A stretch of DNA of 16,835 nucleotides from JBFEUI01 sp041547565 (GCA_041547565.1 JBFEUI010000055.1:1-16835); one strand, 5' to 3'. Counted from the stretch's first letter, positions 8,091 to 14,481 are shown. The notes: generated by a model from the sequence alone, not told the origin. Program-made: numbers and translations.

Positions 8091-8222
8091 AAGAACCCCT
8101 GACGCAACGATGCGTCGAGTTGAATCTATCTCAGGGGCATGCGTGCCCCGGTTCAGGAACCGGGTAGAGAATGAGGAATAGTGCTATTCGCCAACTACCC
8201 GGAAGGTTGTTACGACAATCAT
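8091..8222 (-). promoter_or_regulatory. rsgA leader RNA: chain of mutually exclusive hairpins (putative translational attenuator)
   Basis: Four alternative stems can form in order on the minus strand. Stem 1: 8195-8202 with 8160-8167 (8 bp). Stem 2: 8157-8164 with 8147-8154 (8 nominal, 7 closing). Stem 3: 8144-8149 with 8134-8139 (6 bp). Stem 4: 8131-8137 with 8096-8102 (7 bp). Each shares bases with the next, so 1+3 excludes 2+4. Stem 4 covers the rsgA SD. A small stem, 8185-8189 with 8176-8180, sits inside stem 1, and an inner 8111-8116/8101-8106 stem sits inside stem 4. The 5' arm of stem 1 lies in codons 7-10 of the leader ORF. Pairings are read directly; the regulatory role is inference. 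Confidence 0.6.
8184..8222 (-). CDS. Putative rsgA leader peptide (12 codons)
   Basis: The ORF encodes MIVVTTFRVVGE and ends in TAG. A strong SD, GGAGGG (8228-8233), lies 5-6 nt before the ATG at 8222, better than that of rsgA itself. The stop lies inside the first hairpin of the rsgA leader, a frequent position for leader peptides. It is too short for sequence-family evidence; the call rests on the SD, spacing and structured context. It would be translated before rsgA and is expected to control the fold of the downstream leader. Confidence 0.5.
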   Translation of the reverse strand: MIVVTTFRVVGE

Positions 8223-8260
8223 GTATTCCCTCCAGTGCTGATTTGATTGATGACGCTGGA

Positions 8261-8269
8261 AGCATAGCA
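8261..8269 (-). promoter_or_regulatory. Extended -10 candidate promoter for rsgA leader
   Basis: On the minus strand TGC-TATGCT (8269-8261) is an extended -10 motif. No good -35 exists at the usual distance. A start near 8254 would give a leader of about 165 nt. Confidence 0.25.
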
Positions 8270-8322
8270 GAAAAAAGGTGGATGGCGTAACTCAAGATAT
8301 TACAAGTCATTACACGACCGGG

Positions 8323-9621
8323 CTACAGTATCTGCTGAGCGGATGCCGTCCCACCCCAGCTGCTCTCCTGCGGTAGACCGAGCACGGCCCTGAGCTCGGC
8401 ACCGCTTGCGGCATCGCAGGCCCGTGTCGCAAGCCGTGCCGCCTCGTGCGTGTCGGTGCCGGCGACGAGCGCGGCGATGCAGGGGGTGAGCAGCGGTTCG
8501 ACTGAGAAGTTGCGGTAGCCCAGACCGAGCAGCAGGGGCAGCACACCCGGCACCTGAGGCAACAGCCCCCCCAGCTGTACCCGCTGCAGTTCATCGCGGA
8601 CGGACTCGGCCGTGTGGCGCAGGAAGCGGTAGAGCACGGGGGAGTAGGGGTCGAGCAGCCCGGCCACCGCCGGGATATCGCGGTCGGCGGCAAACAGGCA
8701 CTGCATCAGGTCGTTGCAGCCGATGACCGCGAAGTCGACCAGCCGCAGCCACTCGGGCAGGGCCAGGGCGGCGGCCGGGGTTTCGATCATCACCCCGAGG
8801 GGCACGGGGCGTTGCAGGGTGCGGCGGACGGTGTCGCGCAGCGGTGCATACTCATCGGGGCTCGTCATGTAGGGCAACAGCAGGCGCAGCGCGCAGCGCG
8901 CGTCCAGCTGTGACAGCGCCCGCAGTTCGGCCTCGAAGATCGGTCGTACCGCCTCCTCGCCGTAGAGCCGTGCGCCGCGCAGGCCTAGGGGGCTGTGCAT
9001 GGCGGGGATCGCGCCAAGCCAGGCGGGATGCTTGTCGGGGGCAATGTCCAGCGTGCGCACGGTAAGCGGCAACGGTCCGGCATGCCGGCATAACTGCTCG
9101 AACACGGCGCTGTAGAAGGGCTCGTCGGGGGCGGTGCCGTCCTGCGGATGCAGGAATTCGGAGCGTACTATGCCGATGGCGCTGGCCCCCATCTTAACGG
9201 CGCTGATGACGCCATCGAGATCGGCCACGCTGGCGCGCAGCTCAACCGGCACGCCGTCGAGGCTGTGCACCGGTTGCCCTGCGACGGGCGCGGCGTGTTC
9301 GGGCGGCTGGGGGTGGTCGGCCTCGTCCGGATCGCTGATACGCCCGCTATAGCCGTCGACCCTGAGCGTGCGGCCATCCTGCAGCCTTGCCGCCTGTGCA
9401 GCGGTGACCACCACGGTGGGGATGCCGTAGCCGTAGAGGCGGATCATCGGGTGGGCCAGCGGGGCACCGCCGATAACGATAAGTCCGGCTGGCCGTGTGT
9501 TGAGCGCCTCCAGCCCGGTAAATGGCAGCAGCAGGATCTCACACGGTGCGGGTGGGCCATGGCGGCGCAGTACACCGGTGGCTATACCGGGCACGAAGGG
9601 GCTGGCCTGCAGCGCGTTCAT
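8323..9621 (-). CDS. PtsI-like PEP-utilising protein, truncated N-terminus, likely without phosphotransfer cysteine
   Basis: A 432-residue protein matching the swivelling phosphohistidine domain and PEP-binding TIM barrel of enzyme I/PPDK-type proteins. PGIATGVL opens the mobile domain, and IGGAPLAHPMI carries a candidate phospho-His at 57. In the barrel are IVRSEF (Arg153), VRTLDI (Arg189), MIETPAA (Glu280), GCNDLMQ (Asn303) and AADR (Arg314), matching PtsI's PEP-binding residues. Where PtsI has its catalytic Cys (CGELAGD), this has Gly351 (GGLLPQV). The HPr-binding domain of enzyme I is absent (about 430 versus 575 residues), so it cannot act as a normal PTS enzyme I. It may bind PEP or phosphorylate something else. 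Start: AGGA lies 5 nt before the ATG at 9621. GC content is clearly higher than that of its neighbours. Confidence 0.85.
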   Translation of the reverse strand: MNALQASPFVPGIATGVLRRHGPPAPCEILLLPFTGLEALNTRPAGLIVIGGAPLAHPMIRLYGYGIPTVVVTAAQAARLQDGRTLRVDGYSGRISDPDEADHPQPPEHAAPVAGQPVHSLDGVPVELRASVADLDGVISAVKMGASAIGIVRSEFLHPQDGTAPDEPFYSAVFEQLCRHAGPLPLTVRTLDIAPDKHPAWLGAIPAMHSPLGLRGARLYGEEAVRPIFEAELRALSQLDARCALRLLLPYMTSPDEYAPLRDTVRRTLQRPVPLGVMIETPAAALALPEWLRLVDFAVIGCNDLMQCLFAADRDIPAVAGLLDPYSPVLYRFLRHTAESVRDELQRVQLGGLLPQVPGVLPLLLGLGYRNFSVEPLLTPCIAALVAGTDTHEAARLATRACDAASGAELRAVLGLPQESSWGGTASAQQIL

Positions 9622-9928
9622 CCCCTTCCTCTTGTATTTGTCTCTCCTGTTGCTCTCATTATGAGTGCTACCCTGTGACTGGTGGAGAAAAGGCTGGTGA
9701 TCTTATCACTAGCATAGACGCTTCATGTGGTGACCTCCCTTAAGCCTCAATCGCATGATTATCGTGTGGTGGCACGGGTCCCCGGCACCGGATGATAAAC
9801 TGTTGCACATCAACGGTGAGTTGATGCGTCTGAGCAAGGTGAGCCAACAGGAAAGGCACTGACAATGGTGAGAGCGTTCACGGTGCTGTTAGCTGTAAAT
9901 TGAAACATCCGGATGTGGGGATAGGTTT
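9622..9928. other. Intergenic region between the PtsI-like gene and the CarboxypepD_reg-like gene
   Basis: This stretch separates divergent genes. It holds the minus-strand mini-ORF described separately and two short plus-strand ORFs without further support: 9755-9862 (35 codons, MIIVWWHGSPAPDDK..., no SD) and 9865-9903 (MVRAFTVLLAVN, with an AGGAAAGG 8 nt upstream; it resembles the start of a signal peptide). A perfect 12-bp palindrome, ACATCCGGATGT (9905-9916), lies immediately upstream of the downstream gene's SD. Confidence 0.4.
9694..9739 (-). promoter_or_regulatory. Possible mini-ORF leader of the PtsI-like gene
   Basis: On the minus strand GGGAGG (9734-9739) stands 7 nt before ATG (9726-9724), opening a 5-codon ORF, MKRLC-stop (stop 9709-9711). 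The stop lies in a stem, ATCACTAG (9705-9712) with CTGGTGAT (9694-9701), 8 bp with one wobble. The ATG of the main gene is about 85 nt further on. This may be chance because the ORF is tiny. Confidence 0.28.
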
Positions 9929-10285
9929 ATGATGAGAGTAATGATTGCCGGTCTCGCTCTGATGGTGATGAGCCATCCTCTGCTGGCGGAAACTATCAGT
10001 GGAAGGACGCTGGATGAAGACGAGCCTGTTCCGATGGCCGAAGTGATGCTAATGGATGCGAATAGCAACGTGCTGATCAAAAGAGTGCAAACAGACTCAG
10101 GTGGAGGCTATCGGATTGAGGTTGACCCCGGTGTCTATAAGCTTCGTGCCTACAAGGAGGCGTATATTTACACCTGGGTGAAAGATGTGGCTGTAGACGG
10201 GAAAGATGTTGTCGTGGATATTGCCATGACCCCCGAGGCGTTTGCCGAGAACAGCAGTGCGCCGGCGTCTGATGATTGCGATTAG
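9929..10285 (+). CDS. Secreted carboxypeptidase-regulatory-like domain protein
   Basis: A 118-residue protein with a signal peptide (MMRVMIAGLALMVMSHPLLA, cut before ETIS) and a single carboxypeptidase-regulatory-like (CarboxypepD_reg) beta-sandwich: SGRTLDEDEPVPMAEVML, then DSGGGYRIEVDPGVYKLRAYKEAY, and a VDIAMTPE end. These folds bind or hold surfaces and have no catalytic site. The tail ends SSAPASDDCD. The precise function is unknown. The two ATGs at 9929 and 9932 are both possible; GGGGATAGG lies upstream and a perfect palindrome (9905-9916) precedes it. A degenerate-looking stretch follows directly. Confidence 0.7.
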   Translation: MMRVMIAGLALMVMSHPLLAETISGRTLDEDEPVPMAEVMLMDANSNVLIKRVQTDSGGGYRIEVDPGVYKLRAYKEAYIYTWVKDVAVDGKDVVVDIAMTPEAFAENSSAPASDDCD

Positions 10286-10560
10286 CTTGCTATTGCTGTG
10301 TGCAGCAGGTGTTGCCGATGTCGTAAACGGCGCAATGGTGAATGAAGCATGAAGACTATTACCTTAGACGACTCTCGTGAGTGGCCGCTCGCGGGTGTCA
10401 AGGTAGCGCGGTGCATTGCCGGCGATGCACATATGCCCGGTCGTGGCCATATAACCAATCATTATGGATGATTGCATCACATATACGGCTACTTGATAAT
10501 GCTCCTAAGAAGAAGCAGGCGATAAACGATGATGGCGCCTTTTATACCCTGTAAGCGAGG
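10272..10560 (+). pseudogene. Possible decayed small exported gene remnants
   Basis: Short ORFs lie end to end: 10272-10352 (26 codons, MIAISLLLLCAAGVADVV..., like a signal peptide), overlapping the previous gene's end, then 10349-10471 (40 codons, ...REWPLAGVKVARCIAGD..., with an ATGA overlap). PLAGVKV resembles the opening of another carboxypeptidase-regulatory-like repeat. I read this as a possible decayed paralogue of the gene just upstream; no SD is convincing. GTGCAT-N8-ATGCAC at 10411-10430 is a near-perfect palindrome. Confidence 0.25.
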
Positions 10561-10767
10561 CAGGGTCTCGATCAGACAGAATATTCATACCTTAATCACT
10601 GGCTGAATTTTTGTTTGCGTGTCATGAATGCTCAGCGTGTTGCTAGAATTATCCGCATAACAGCCGTGACAGTGTTTCAGAGTCTGTTGTAATGTGAATT
10701 GGAGATCTGCGTGAGTCAGGTTTTTGATGTTTCAAATGTTTTCGGACAAACCTAGGGAGGTTTTGTA
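10286..10767. other. Intergenic region upstream of the DUF4389 gene
   Basis: No secure gene is present. Remnants at 10272-10560 are described separately. TGC-TAGAAT at 10641-10649 is an extended -10 promoter candidate with a 5/6 match to TATAAT and a poor -35; it would start transcription near 10656, giving an approximately 110-nt 5' UTR for the downstream gene. Confidence 0.4.
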
Positions 10768-11133
10768 ATGAGTGACACATTAAAAGACCATGTGCGTGAG
10801 GGTAAGACATGGATGCGTGCGCTTTATATGTTGTTGTTCGCCATTATCTATAGCGTCGCCGAGGTTGTTATCGGATTTGTTGTTCTGCTGCAATTCCTGA
10901 CCCTGTTGTTTACGGGCGCGAGCAATGAACGCCTGTTGAAGCTGGGGCAGAGCCTGAGCACTTACGTCTATCAGATCATGCTCTTTCTTACCTTCAACAC
11001 CGAGACACACCCCTATCCCTACGGTGCCTGGCCCAAGGGTGCGCCCCCCGTGGACAGAAGGCGCAAGAAGATCGCAGCAGAGGAGGGTGATGAGCCGAAA
11101 GCCGATGATTCGCAGAAGGAAGATAACAAGTAA
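10768..11133 (+). CDS. DUF4389 family small membrane protein
   Basis: A 121-residue protein. Residues about 17-49 (MRALYMLLFAIIYSVAEVVI...) form one or two membrane segments, and GQSLSTYVYQIMLFLTFNTETHPYPYGAWPKGAPP is the C-terminal signature of the DUF4389 family, which recurs as a short membrane protein in Gammaproteobacteria. The remaining tail is charged (RRRKKIAAEEGDEPKADD). Function is unknown. GGGAGG lies 7 nt before the ATG, so the start is firm. It is probably expressed as a single gene with an extended -10 promoter candidate at 10641-10649; the terminator at 11286-11324 lies downstream. Confidence 0.88.
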   Translation: MSDTLKDHVREGKTWMRALYMLLFAIIYSVAEVVIGFVVLLQFLTLLFTGASNERLLKLGQSLSTYVYQIMLFLTFNTETHPYPYGAWPKGAPPVDRRRKKIAAEEGDEPKADDSQKEDNK

Positions 11134-11142
11134 TATAAATCA

Positions 11143-11186
11143 AAGGAGGGTAAATCCCTGTATCTAGCCATGGGCTAGACTCCTCC
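11143..11186 (+). promoter_or_regulatory. Orphan SD with nearby hairpin
   Basis: AAAGGAGGG lies just after the DUF4389 stop, yet no start codon follows at a suitable distance. TCTAGCC-ATG-GGCTAGA (11163-11179) is a perfect 7-bp stem, and CTCCTCCC downstream can pair with the GGAGG to enclose it. The function is unknown. Confidence 0.3.
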
Positions 11187-11219
11187 CGCAGTTTGCCGAG
11201 TAAACCAAGGACTACACTG

Positions 11220-11327
11220 ATGAAAACTGAAGCCTGGGCCATGATGAAAATGGCCACGTCCTTGAGGATGGCCTTATCTTCAGTTAAACAGAACGGGGTC
11301 GTGAATCTCTACCCCGTTCTGTTTTAG
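11220..11327 (+). CDS. Possible 35-residue small protein in the 3' region of the DUF4389 gene
   Basis: The ORF starts MKTEAWAMMKMATSL... and ends ...NLYPVLF. AAGGA lies 8 nt upstream of the ATG, which is an acceptable SD. The first 20 or so residues could form an amphipathic helix. The 3' end of the ORF runs through the terminator stem at 11286-11324, so the stop lies beyond it; that is unusual and argues that it may be chance. Stems AACTGAAG (11225-11232)/CTTCAGTT (11278-11285) and GGCCAT (11237-11242)/ATGGCC (11250-11255) also lie in it, so it could instead be a structured RNA. Confidence 0.25.
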   Translation: MKTEAWAMMKMATSLRMALSSVKQNGVVNLYPVLF

Positions 11328-11330
11328 GCT
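11286..11330. terminator. Bidirectional rho-independent terminator
   Basis: AAACAGAACGGGGT (11286-11299) pairs perfectly with ACCCCGTTCTGTTT (11311-11324), a 14-bp stem with an 11-nt loop. Plus-strand tail GTTTTAGGCTTGTTG fits the DUF4389 gene; the minus-strand side fits the convergent lipoprotein gene. Confidence 0.8.
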
Positions 11331-11374
11331 TGTTGTTGATTGCAAATACAGCTACGACTTGCTCGTTAGAAACG

Positions 11375-12025
11375 CTAGTTTGCGCGTTGCATTGAGGAGG
11401 AAAAGGTCGAGAACAGATCGTTTATCACCTTTGCAGCGGCAACCTGTCTTCCCTCAACGTTCATGTGATGAGAAAAGTTCTCTGCTTTATAAACGGACAG
11501 GGACTTGGTTACCGACTCGCTATTGTCGAATCTAATATCGACATCGGCGTCAATGAATCCGAGTACAAATGGCCGTGTTTTGTCCAAGTCCATTTCAAAC
11601 TTTTTCCCGTGCATAGTCTCGGCAATCGCGACACCCAAAGGTCCGAGTTGTGTGCTTGAGCTTGCCAGCATGCTGGCCTGGTGATTGGCCTCAAGTTTAA
11701 GGCGTTTCAACCTGATGTGTATGGCTGTCGGCTTTATTTTCCATGTGTTTATTTCTTTGGCAATCGAATGTCTGAAGATAGCAGGTACAGGCGGTTCAAA
11801 CATGTCGTCGCCGAGCGTCCAGATGCCGTAGACATCGCTCATAACGAGTACCGAGCCCATGCTGTATTCCTTGTCGCTCTTGGGGCGCTCGTCGTTGATG
11901 CTTATTGAAGATGTGGCAACACTGCCGATGGTGACGTCATCTTTGATAACGATCTTCGGCTGTGTACAGGCTGTGGTGAAGGCGAGAAAAAGTAGAATGG
12001 GTACAATTCTTATGGTTTTAGTCAT
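11375..12025 (-). CDS. Lipoprotein of unknown function
   Basis: A 216-residue protein. MTKTIRIVPILLFLAFTTA followed by Cys20 is a lipoprotein signal peptide (lipobox TTAC, not the best form). I do not recognise the rest. The mature region has few strong features and includes HIRLKRLKLEAN, GPLGVAIAETMHGKKFEMDL and GFIDADVDIRFDNS. The start at 12025 is chosen because the upstream in-frame ATG at 12115 adds a 30-residue stretch that does not look like a signal. GGAG lies about 11 nt before 12025, a long spacing. The neighbouring gene is divergent, with an imperfect 12-bp dyad in between. It ends at the bidirectional terminator. Confidence 0.6.
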   Translation of the reverse strand: MTKTIRIVPILLFLAFTTACTQPKIVIKDDVTIGSVATSSISINDERPKSDKEYSMGSVLVMSDVYGIWTLGDDMFEPPVPAIFRHSIAKEINTWKIKPTAIHIRLKRLKLEANHQASMLASSSTQLGPLGVAIAETMHGKKFEMDLDKTRPFVLGFIDADVDIRFDNSESVTKSLSVYKAENFSHHMNVEGRQVAAAKVINDLFSTFSSSMQRAN

Positions 12026-12120
12026 TTTTAGAAACGCTCCATGTAGATTGTTGTCATAAATAATATGCGCCTTTGATATTACCGCAATACTGTTATGGTG
12101 AACAGAACGGCCCACATTTG

Positions 12121-12158
12121 CAGTAAATGGGCACTATTGGAAAGTGCATTATTTACTG
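12121..12158. repeat. Imperfect inverted repeat in a divergent promoter region
   Basis: CAGTAAAT (12121-12128) pairs with ATTTACTG (12151-12158), and GCAC (12131-12134) with GTGC (12144-12147), around a 9-nt loop and with short bulges. It sits between the divergent lipoprotein and thioredoxin-fold genes, so it could be an operator or a 5'-UTR structure. Overlapping bases 12110-12132 also form an alternative GCCCA/TGGGC hairpin. Confidence 0.4.
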
Positions 12159-12260
12159 TTATCACAGATTCATGTATTTCGTTGCTGGTGGAGGGTGATA
12201 TGAACATTCTGGATGACTGCGTTACAGGATGATCGTTGTACGATACAAATCAGGAAAGCA

Positions 12261-12776
12261 GTGAATGTTATGAACTCAGAAAAATTGATACAGGTTGTGG
12301 CGGCGGCGCTGCTACTCTTTTTTGCTTACCAGTTCTTTTTTGACAGTCCGTCAACAAGCCATTCGCAGTCTGAGGTGACCTACAGCAGGTTCATCGACAT
12401 CGATGGCGATCCGGTGGAGCTGAGTGACTATTTCGCTAATTACCTGTGGGTTGACTATGCGGCAGAGTGGTGCAGCTACTGTGACCAGCAGACCGCAACG
12501 CTAAAGGCGCTCGCCAGGGAGTATGCAGGGGATGTCGATTTTCTGACTATCGTGACGGGCACGGCCAAGGTGATGGAGGCCCCTACTGCAGCGACGGCAC
12601 GCAATTGGCGCGACCGGCACAACCTCGAACCGGATAGGGTAATCGCCCGGTTCTATACTGACAGGCTGCCGTACCACCTGCTGTACGCGCCGGATGGTAA
12701 TGTCCTTTTCAGGCATAGCGGGCTATTGCAGCGACGTCAGATCGAGGAGATCATCAAGCAGCATACTGGCTTTTGA
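12261..12776 (+). CDS. Membrane-tethered thioredoxin-fold protein (TlpA/ResA-like)
   Basis: A 171-residue protein. Residues about 9-28 (LIQVVAAALLLFFAYQFFF) form an N-terminal membrane anchor, so the catalytic domain lies outside. The thioredoxin active site is AEWCSYCDQ with Cys71 and Cys74 (CSYC), and LPYHLLYAPDG resembles the cis-Pro region that closes the fold. It is probably a periplasmic disulfide reductase or isomerase; the partner is unknown. Start: GTG at 12261 has an ideal SD (AGGA, 5 nt upstream). ATG at 12270 is also possible, and an ATG at 12213 adds a non-hydrophobic leader. A downstream run of small exported genes follows on the same strand after 130 nt. Confidence 0.78.
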   Translation: MNVMNSEKLIQVVAAALLLFFAYQFFFDSPSTSHSQSEVTYSRFIDIDGDPVELSDYFANYLWVDYAAEWCSYCDQQTATLKALAREYAGDVDFLTIVTGTAKVMEAPTAATARNWRDRHNLEPDRVIARFYTDRLPYHLLYAPDGNVLFRHSGLLQRRQIEEIIKQHTGF

Positions 12777-12906
12777 TCGGATTGCCTGAACCAATACGGA
12801 GCCGATATGGTGTCAGAGGAGGGTGGAGCATACTGAATCAACAAAGGTATACTGATACCAGCGATGTCATGAAGGCTGTTTTTCCTCGTGTACAGGGAGT
12901 TTTGCA

Positions 12907-13533
12907 TTGAATAAAGCGGTTGCATCTTTAACTGACTACGTTCCACAGCTGTTTCTGGGCGGCTATCTACTGCTCTTTGCGATCTGCGCGGTCGAACCCT
13001 ACGACCGCGCCGTCTGGTGGGCCGAAAATATCCCGGTGTTGATTGTGGTCGCCGCCATTGTCGGCCTGTCGCGCATACACAGCTTCTCCAATCTCAGTTA
13101 TGCCTTTATGGCGGTGTTTATCACCCTGCATACCATCGGCGGTCACTACACCTTCGAGCGGGTGCCGTTTGACTGGTTTAGTGAGTTGTTCGGATTCGAG
13201 CGCAACCACTACGATCGCATCGCCCACTTTTCTGTCGGTTTTTATGCTTACCCGCTGGCCGAGTGGATGGTATCTCGCCGCCTGGTACGCACCGGCTGGA
13301 TAGTGGCCCTGTTTCCCCTGTTCGCCATCATTTCGGTGGCCGGGATCTACGAGATATTCGAATGGCAATACGCCATCAGCGCCGATCCCTCTGCCGGCGT
13401 TGCCGTACTCGGTTCGCAGGGGGACATCTGGGACGCGCAGAAGGATATCCTCGCCGATACGTTGGGCGCGCTCTCGGTGATGACGCTCTATTTCCTGAAG
13501 CACAAAAGTGCGGTTGCCAGTCTGGCGGATTGA
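12907..13533 (+). CDS. DUF2238 family membrane protein (YjdF type)
   Basis: A 208-residue integral membrane protein with several hydrophobic segments: LFLGGYLLLFAIC, NIPVLIVVAAIVGL, LSYAFMAVFITLHTIGG, IAHFSVGFYAYPLAEWM and IVALFPLFAIISVAGIYEIFEW. HTIGGHYTFERVPFDWFS, ERNHYDRIAHF and GSQGDIWDAQKDIL are the diagnostic motifs of the DUF2238/YjdF family, whose biochemical role is unknown. The start is TTG at 12907, with GGGAG 7 nt upstream (GGGAGTTTTGCA-TTG). The downstream lipoprotein gene lies 20 nt past the stop and is likely in the same transcript. TATACT at 12848-12853 is a -10-like element with no adequate -35. Confidence 0.88.
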   Translation: MNKAVASLTDYVPQLFLGGYLLLFAICAVEPYDRAVWWAENIPVLIVVAAIVGLSRIHSFSNLSYAFMAVFITLHTIGGHYTFERVPFDWFSELFGFERNHYDRIAHFSVGFYAYPLAEWMVSRRLVRTGWIVALFPLFAIISVAGIYEIFEWQYAISADPSAGVAVLGSQGDIWDAQKDILADTLGALSVMTLYFLKHKSAVASLAD

Positions 13534-13553
13534 GAGGCCTGGAGGCCGCTGCT

Positions 13554-14216
13554 ATGGGTTGCCTGAAAACATCTCATGATAGGTTACTTGTCGGTTGCCG
13601 ACGCGCCTTGCTGTCACTGTTTATGCTTGTGCTGCTGGCCAGCTGTGCGGGCATAGATGTTGGCACTATTTACACGGTGAGACCGAATGAGTTTGATGTC
13701 GATGCAGCAACACTGGCCGTCGGCGAGATACGTTTTGTCGTGGATGGTAAGCGGTTGGATTACCATTTTTTGAACAGGCCGCACTTCATGCTCTATCGGC
13801 TGCATGATAAACAGTACTTCGAGACGCCGGAGACAGGGAGCGATGGTCGTTATGCCTGGTCCATACCGGAAGGAGACTATCGCGTTGCAGTACTGTACGG
13901 AGGAATGGGACCGACAGGTGTGCCGCACTTCATGGAGAACGGTGTAGTGATGCACGTGAACGGTTTTGTCAAACCGGGACTGAAGTTTCGGATTCGCAAG
14001 GGGCGAGTGAATTACCTCGGTGTGCTGGAGGTGGACGTGAGCTCAAAAAGGGCCAGGACGCTGTTGCGCGAGTCGGTATTCGATCGCGTTAATGATATCC
14101 GTGTATTGGATGAATTGTCGTCGCAGGCTGGGGATATCTCCCTTCCCGAGGGCATCCCTGTGTCTGCGCCACTGTTGCAGTACGATATTCGTAATGCCGC
14201 TATAAAAGCTGAATAG
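13554..14216 (+). CDS. Lipoprotein of unknown function downstream of the DUF2238 gene
   Basis: A 220-residue protein with a long lipoprotein signal ending LFMLVLLASC (lipobox LASC). The mature part has RPNEFDVDAATLAVGEIRFVV, a region of beta character (DGRYAWSIPEGDYRVAVLYGG), and a basic stretch FRIRKGRVNYLGVLEV. I do not recognise the family; it may be a beta-rich surface or periplasmic protein. GGAGG lies 8 nt before the ATG at 13554. An in-frame open stretch reaching back to 13263 overlaps the DUF2238 gene and is a shadow. With only 20 nt between the genes, it is likely co-transcribed with the DUF2238 gene. Confidence 0.75.
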   Translation: MGCLKTSHDRLLVGCRRALLSLFMLVLLASCAGIDVGTIYTVRPNEFDVDAATLAVGEIRFVVDGKRLDYHFLNRPHFMLYRLHDKQYFETPETGSDGRYAWSIPEGDYRVAVLYGGMGPTGVPHFMENGVVMHVNGFVKPGLKFRIRKGRVNYLGVLEVDVSSKRARTLLRESVFDRVNDIRVLDELSSQAGDISLPEGIPVSAPLLQYDIRNAAIKAE

Positions 14217-14335
14217 CGATGGGCCATTGCCGGGTGCAGTGCAGGGAAGTGGCTCAACCAGCCGGATACAACACCGCAAATATTAAGGATGAATCGTATT
14301 TGTCGTCACACTGCCCTTCATAGTGTGGCACTGGC

Positions 14336-14364
14336 TTGCCATTGGATATCCGTGACGGTATATA
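14336..14364 (+). promoter_or_regulatory. Candidate sigma70 promoter of the solute-binding/histidine-kinase operon
   Basis: TTGCCA (14336-14341, 5/6 to TTGACA) and TATATA (14359-14364, 4/6 to TATAAT) are separated by exactly 17 nt. A start near 14371 leaves an approximately 220-nt leader that contains the 22-bp palindrome. Confidence 0.5.
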
Positions 14365-14481
14365 TAACCACAATAATAATGCACATTCAGGGATGGGGAT
14401 AACATGGACGAGTCCATTTGTCAGGGCGCAGTATAAGGCCAGCAGGTCATTCAAATACACCATATACAGTGCAGAATCGTA

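Noticed and set aside
8594..9065. Long alternative frames across the PtsI-like gene
   Set aside because: Shadows caused by the high GC content of this gene; the minus frame at 8323-9621 has the family motifs.
9755..9903. Two short plus-strand ORFs in the divergent region (35 and 12 codons)
   Set aside because: The first has no SD and the second is very short; no family similarity. Kept only as a note in the region description.
12848..12853. TATACT as the -10 of the DUF2238 gene
   Set aside because: No -35 at a workable distance.
13263..13553. Upstream extension of the lipoprotein gene
   Set aside because: Overlaps the DUF2238 gene in another frame, lacks an SD, and hides the normal lipoprotein signal.
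14404..14436. 10-codon ORF MDESICQGAV before the binding-protein gene
   Set aside because: Weak SD and too short; may be chance inside the leader.
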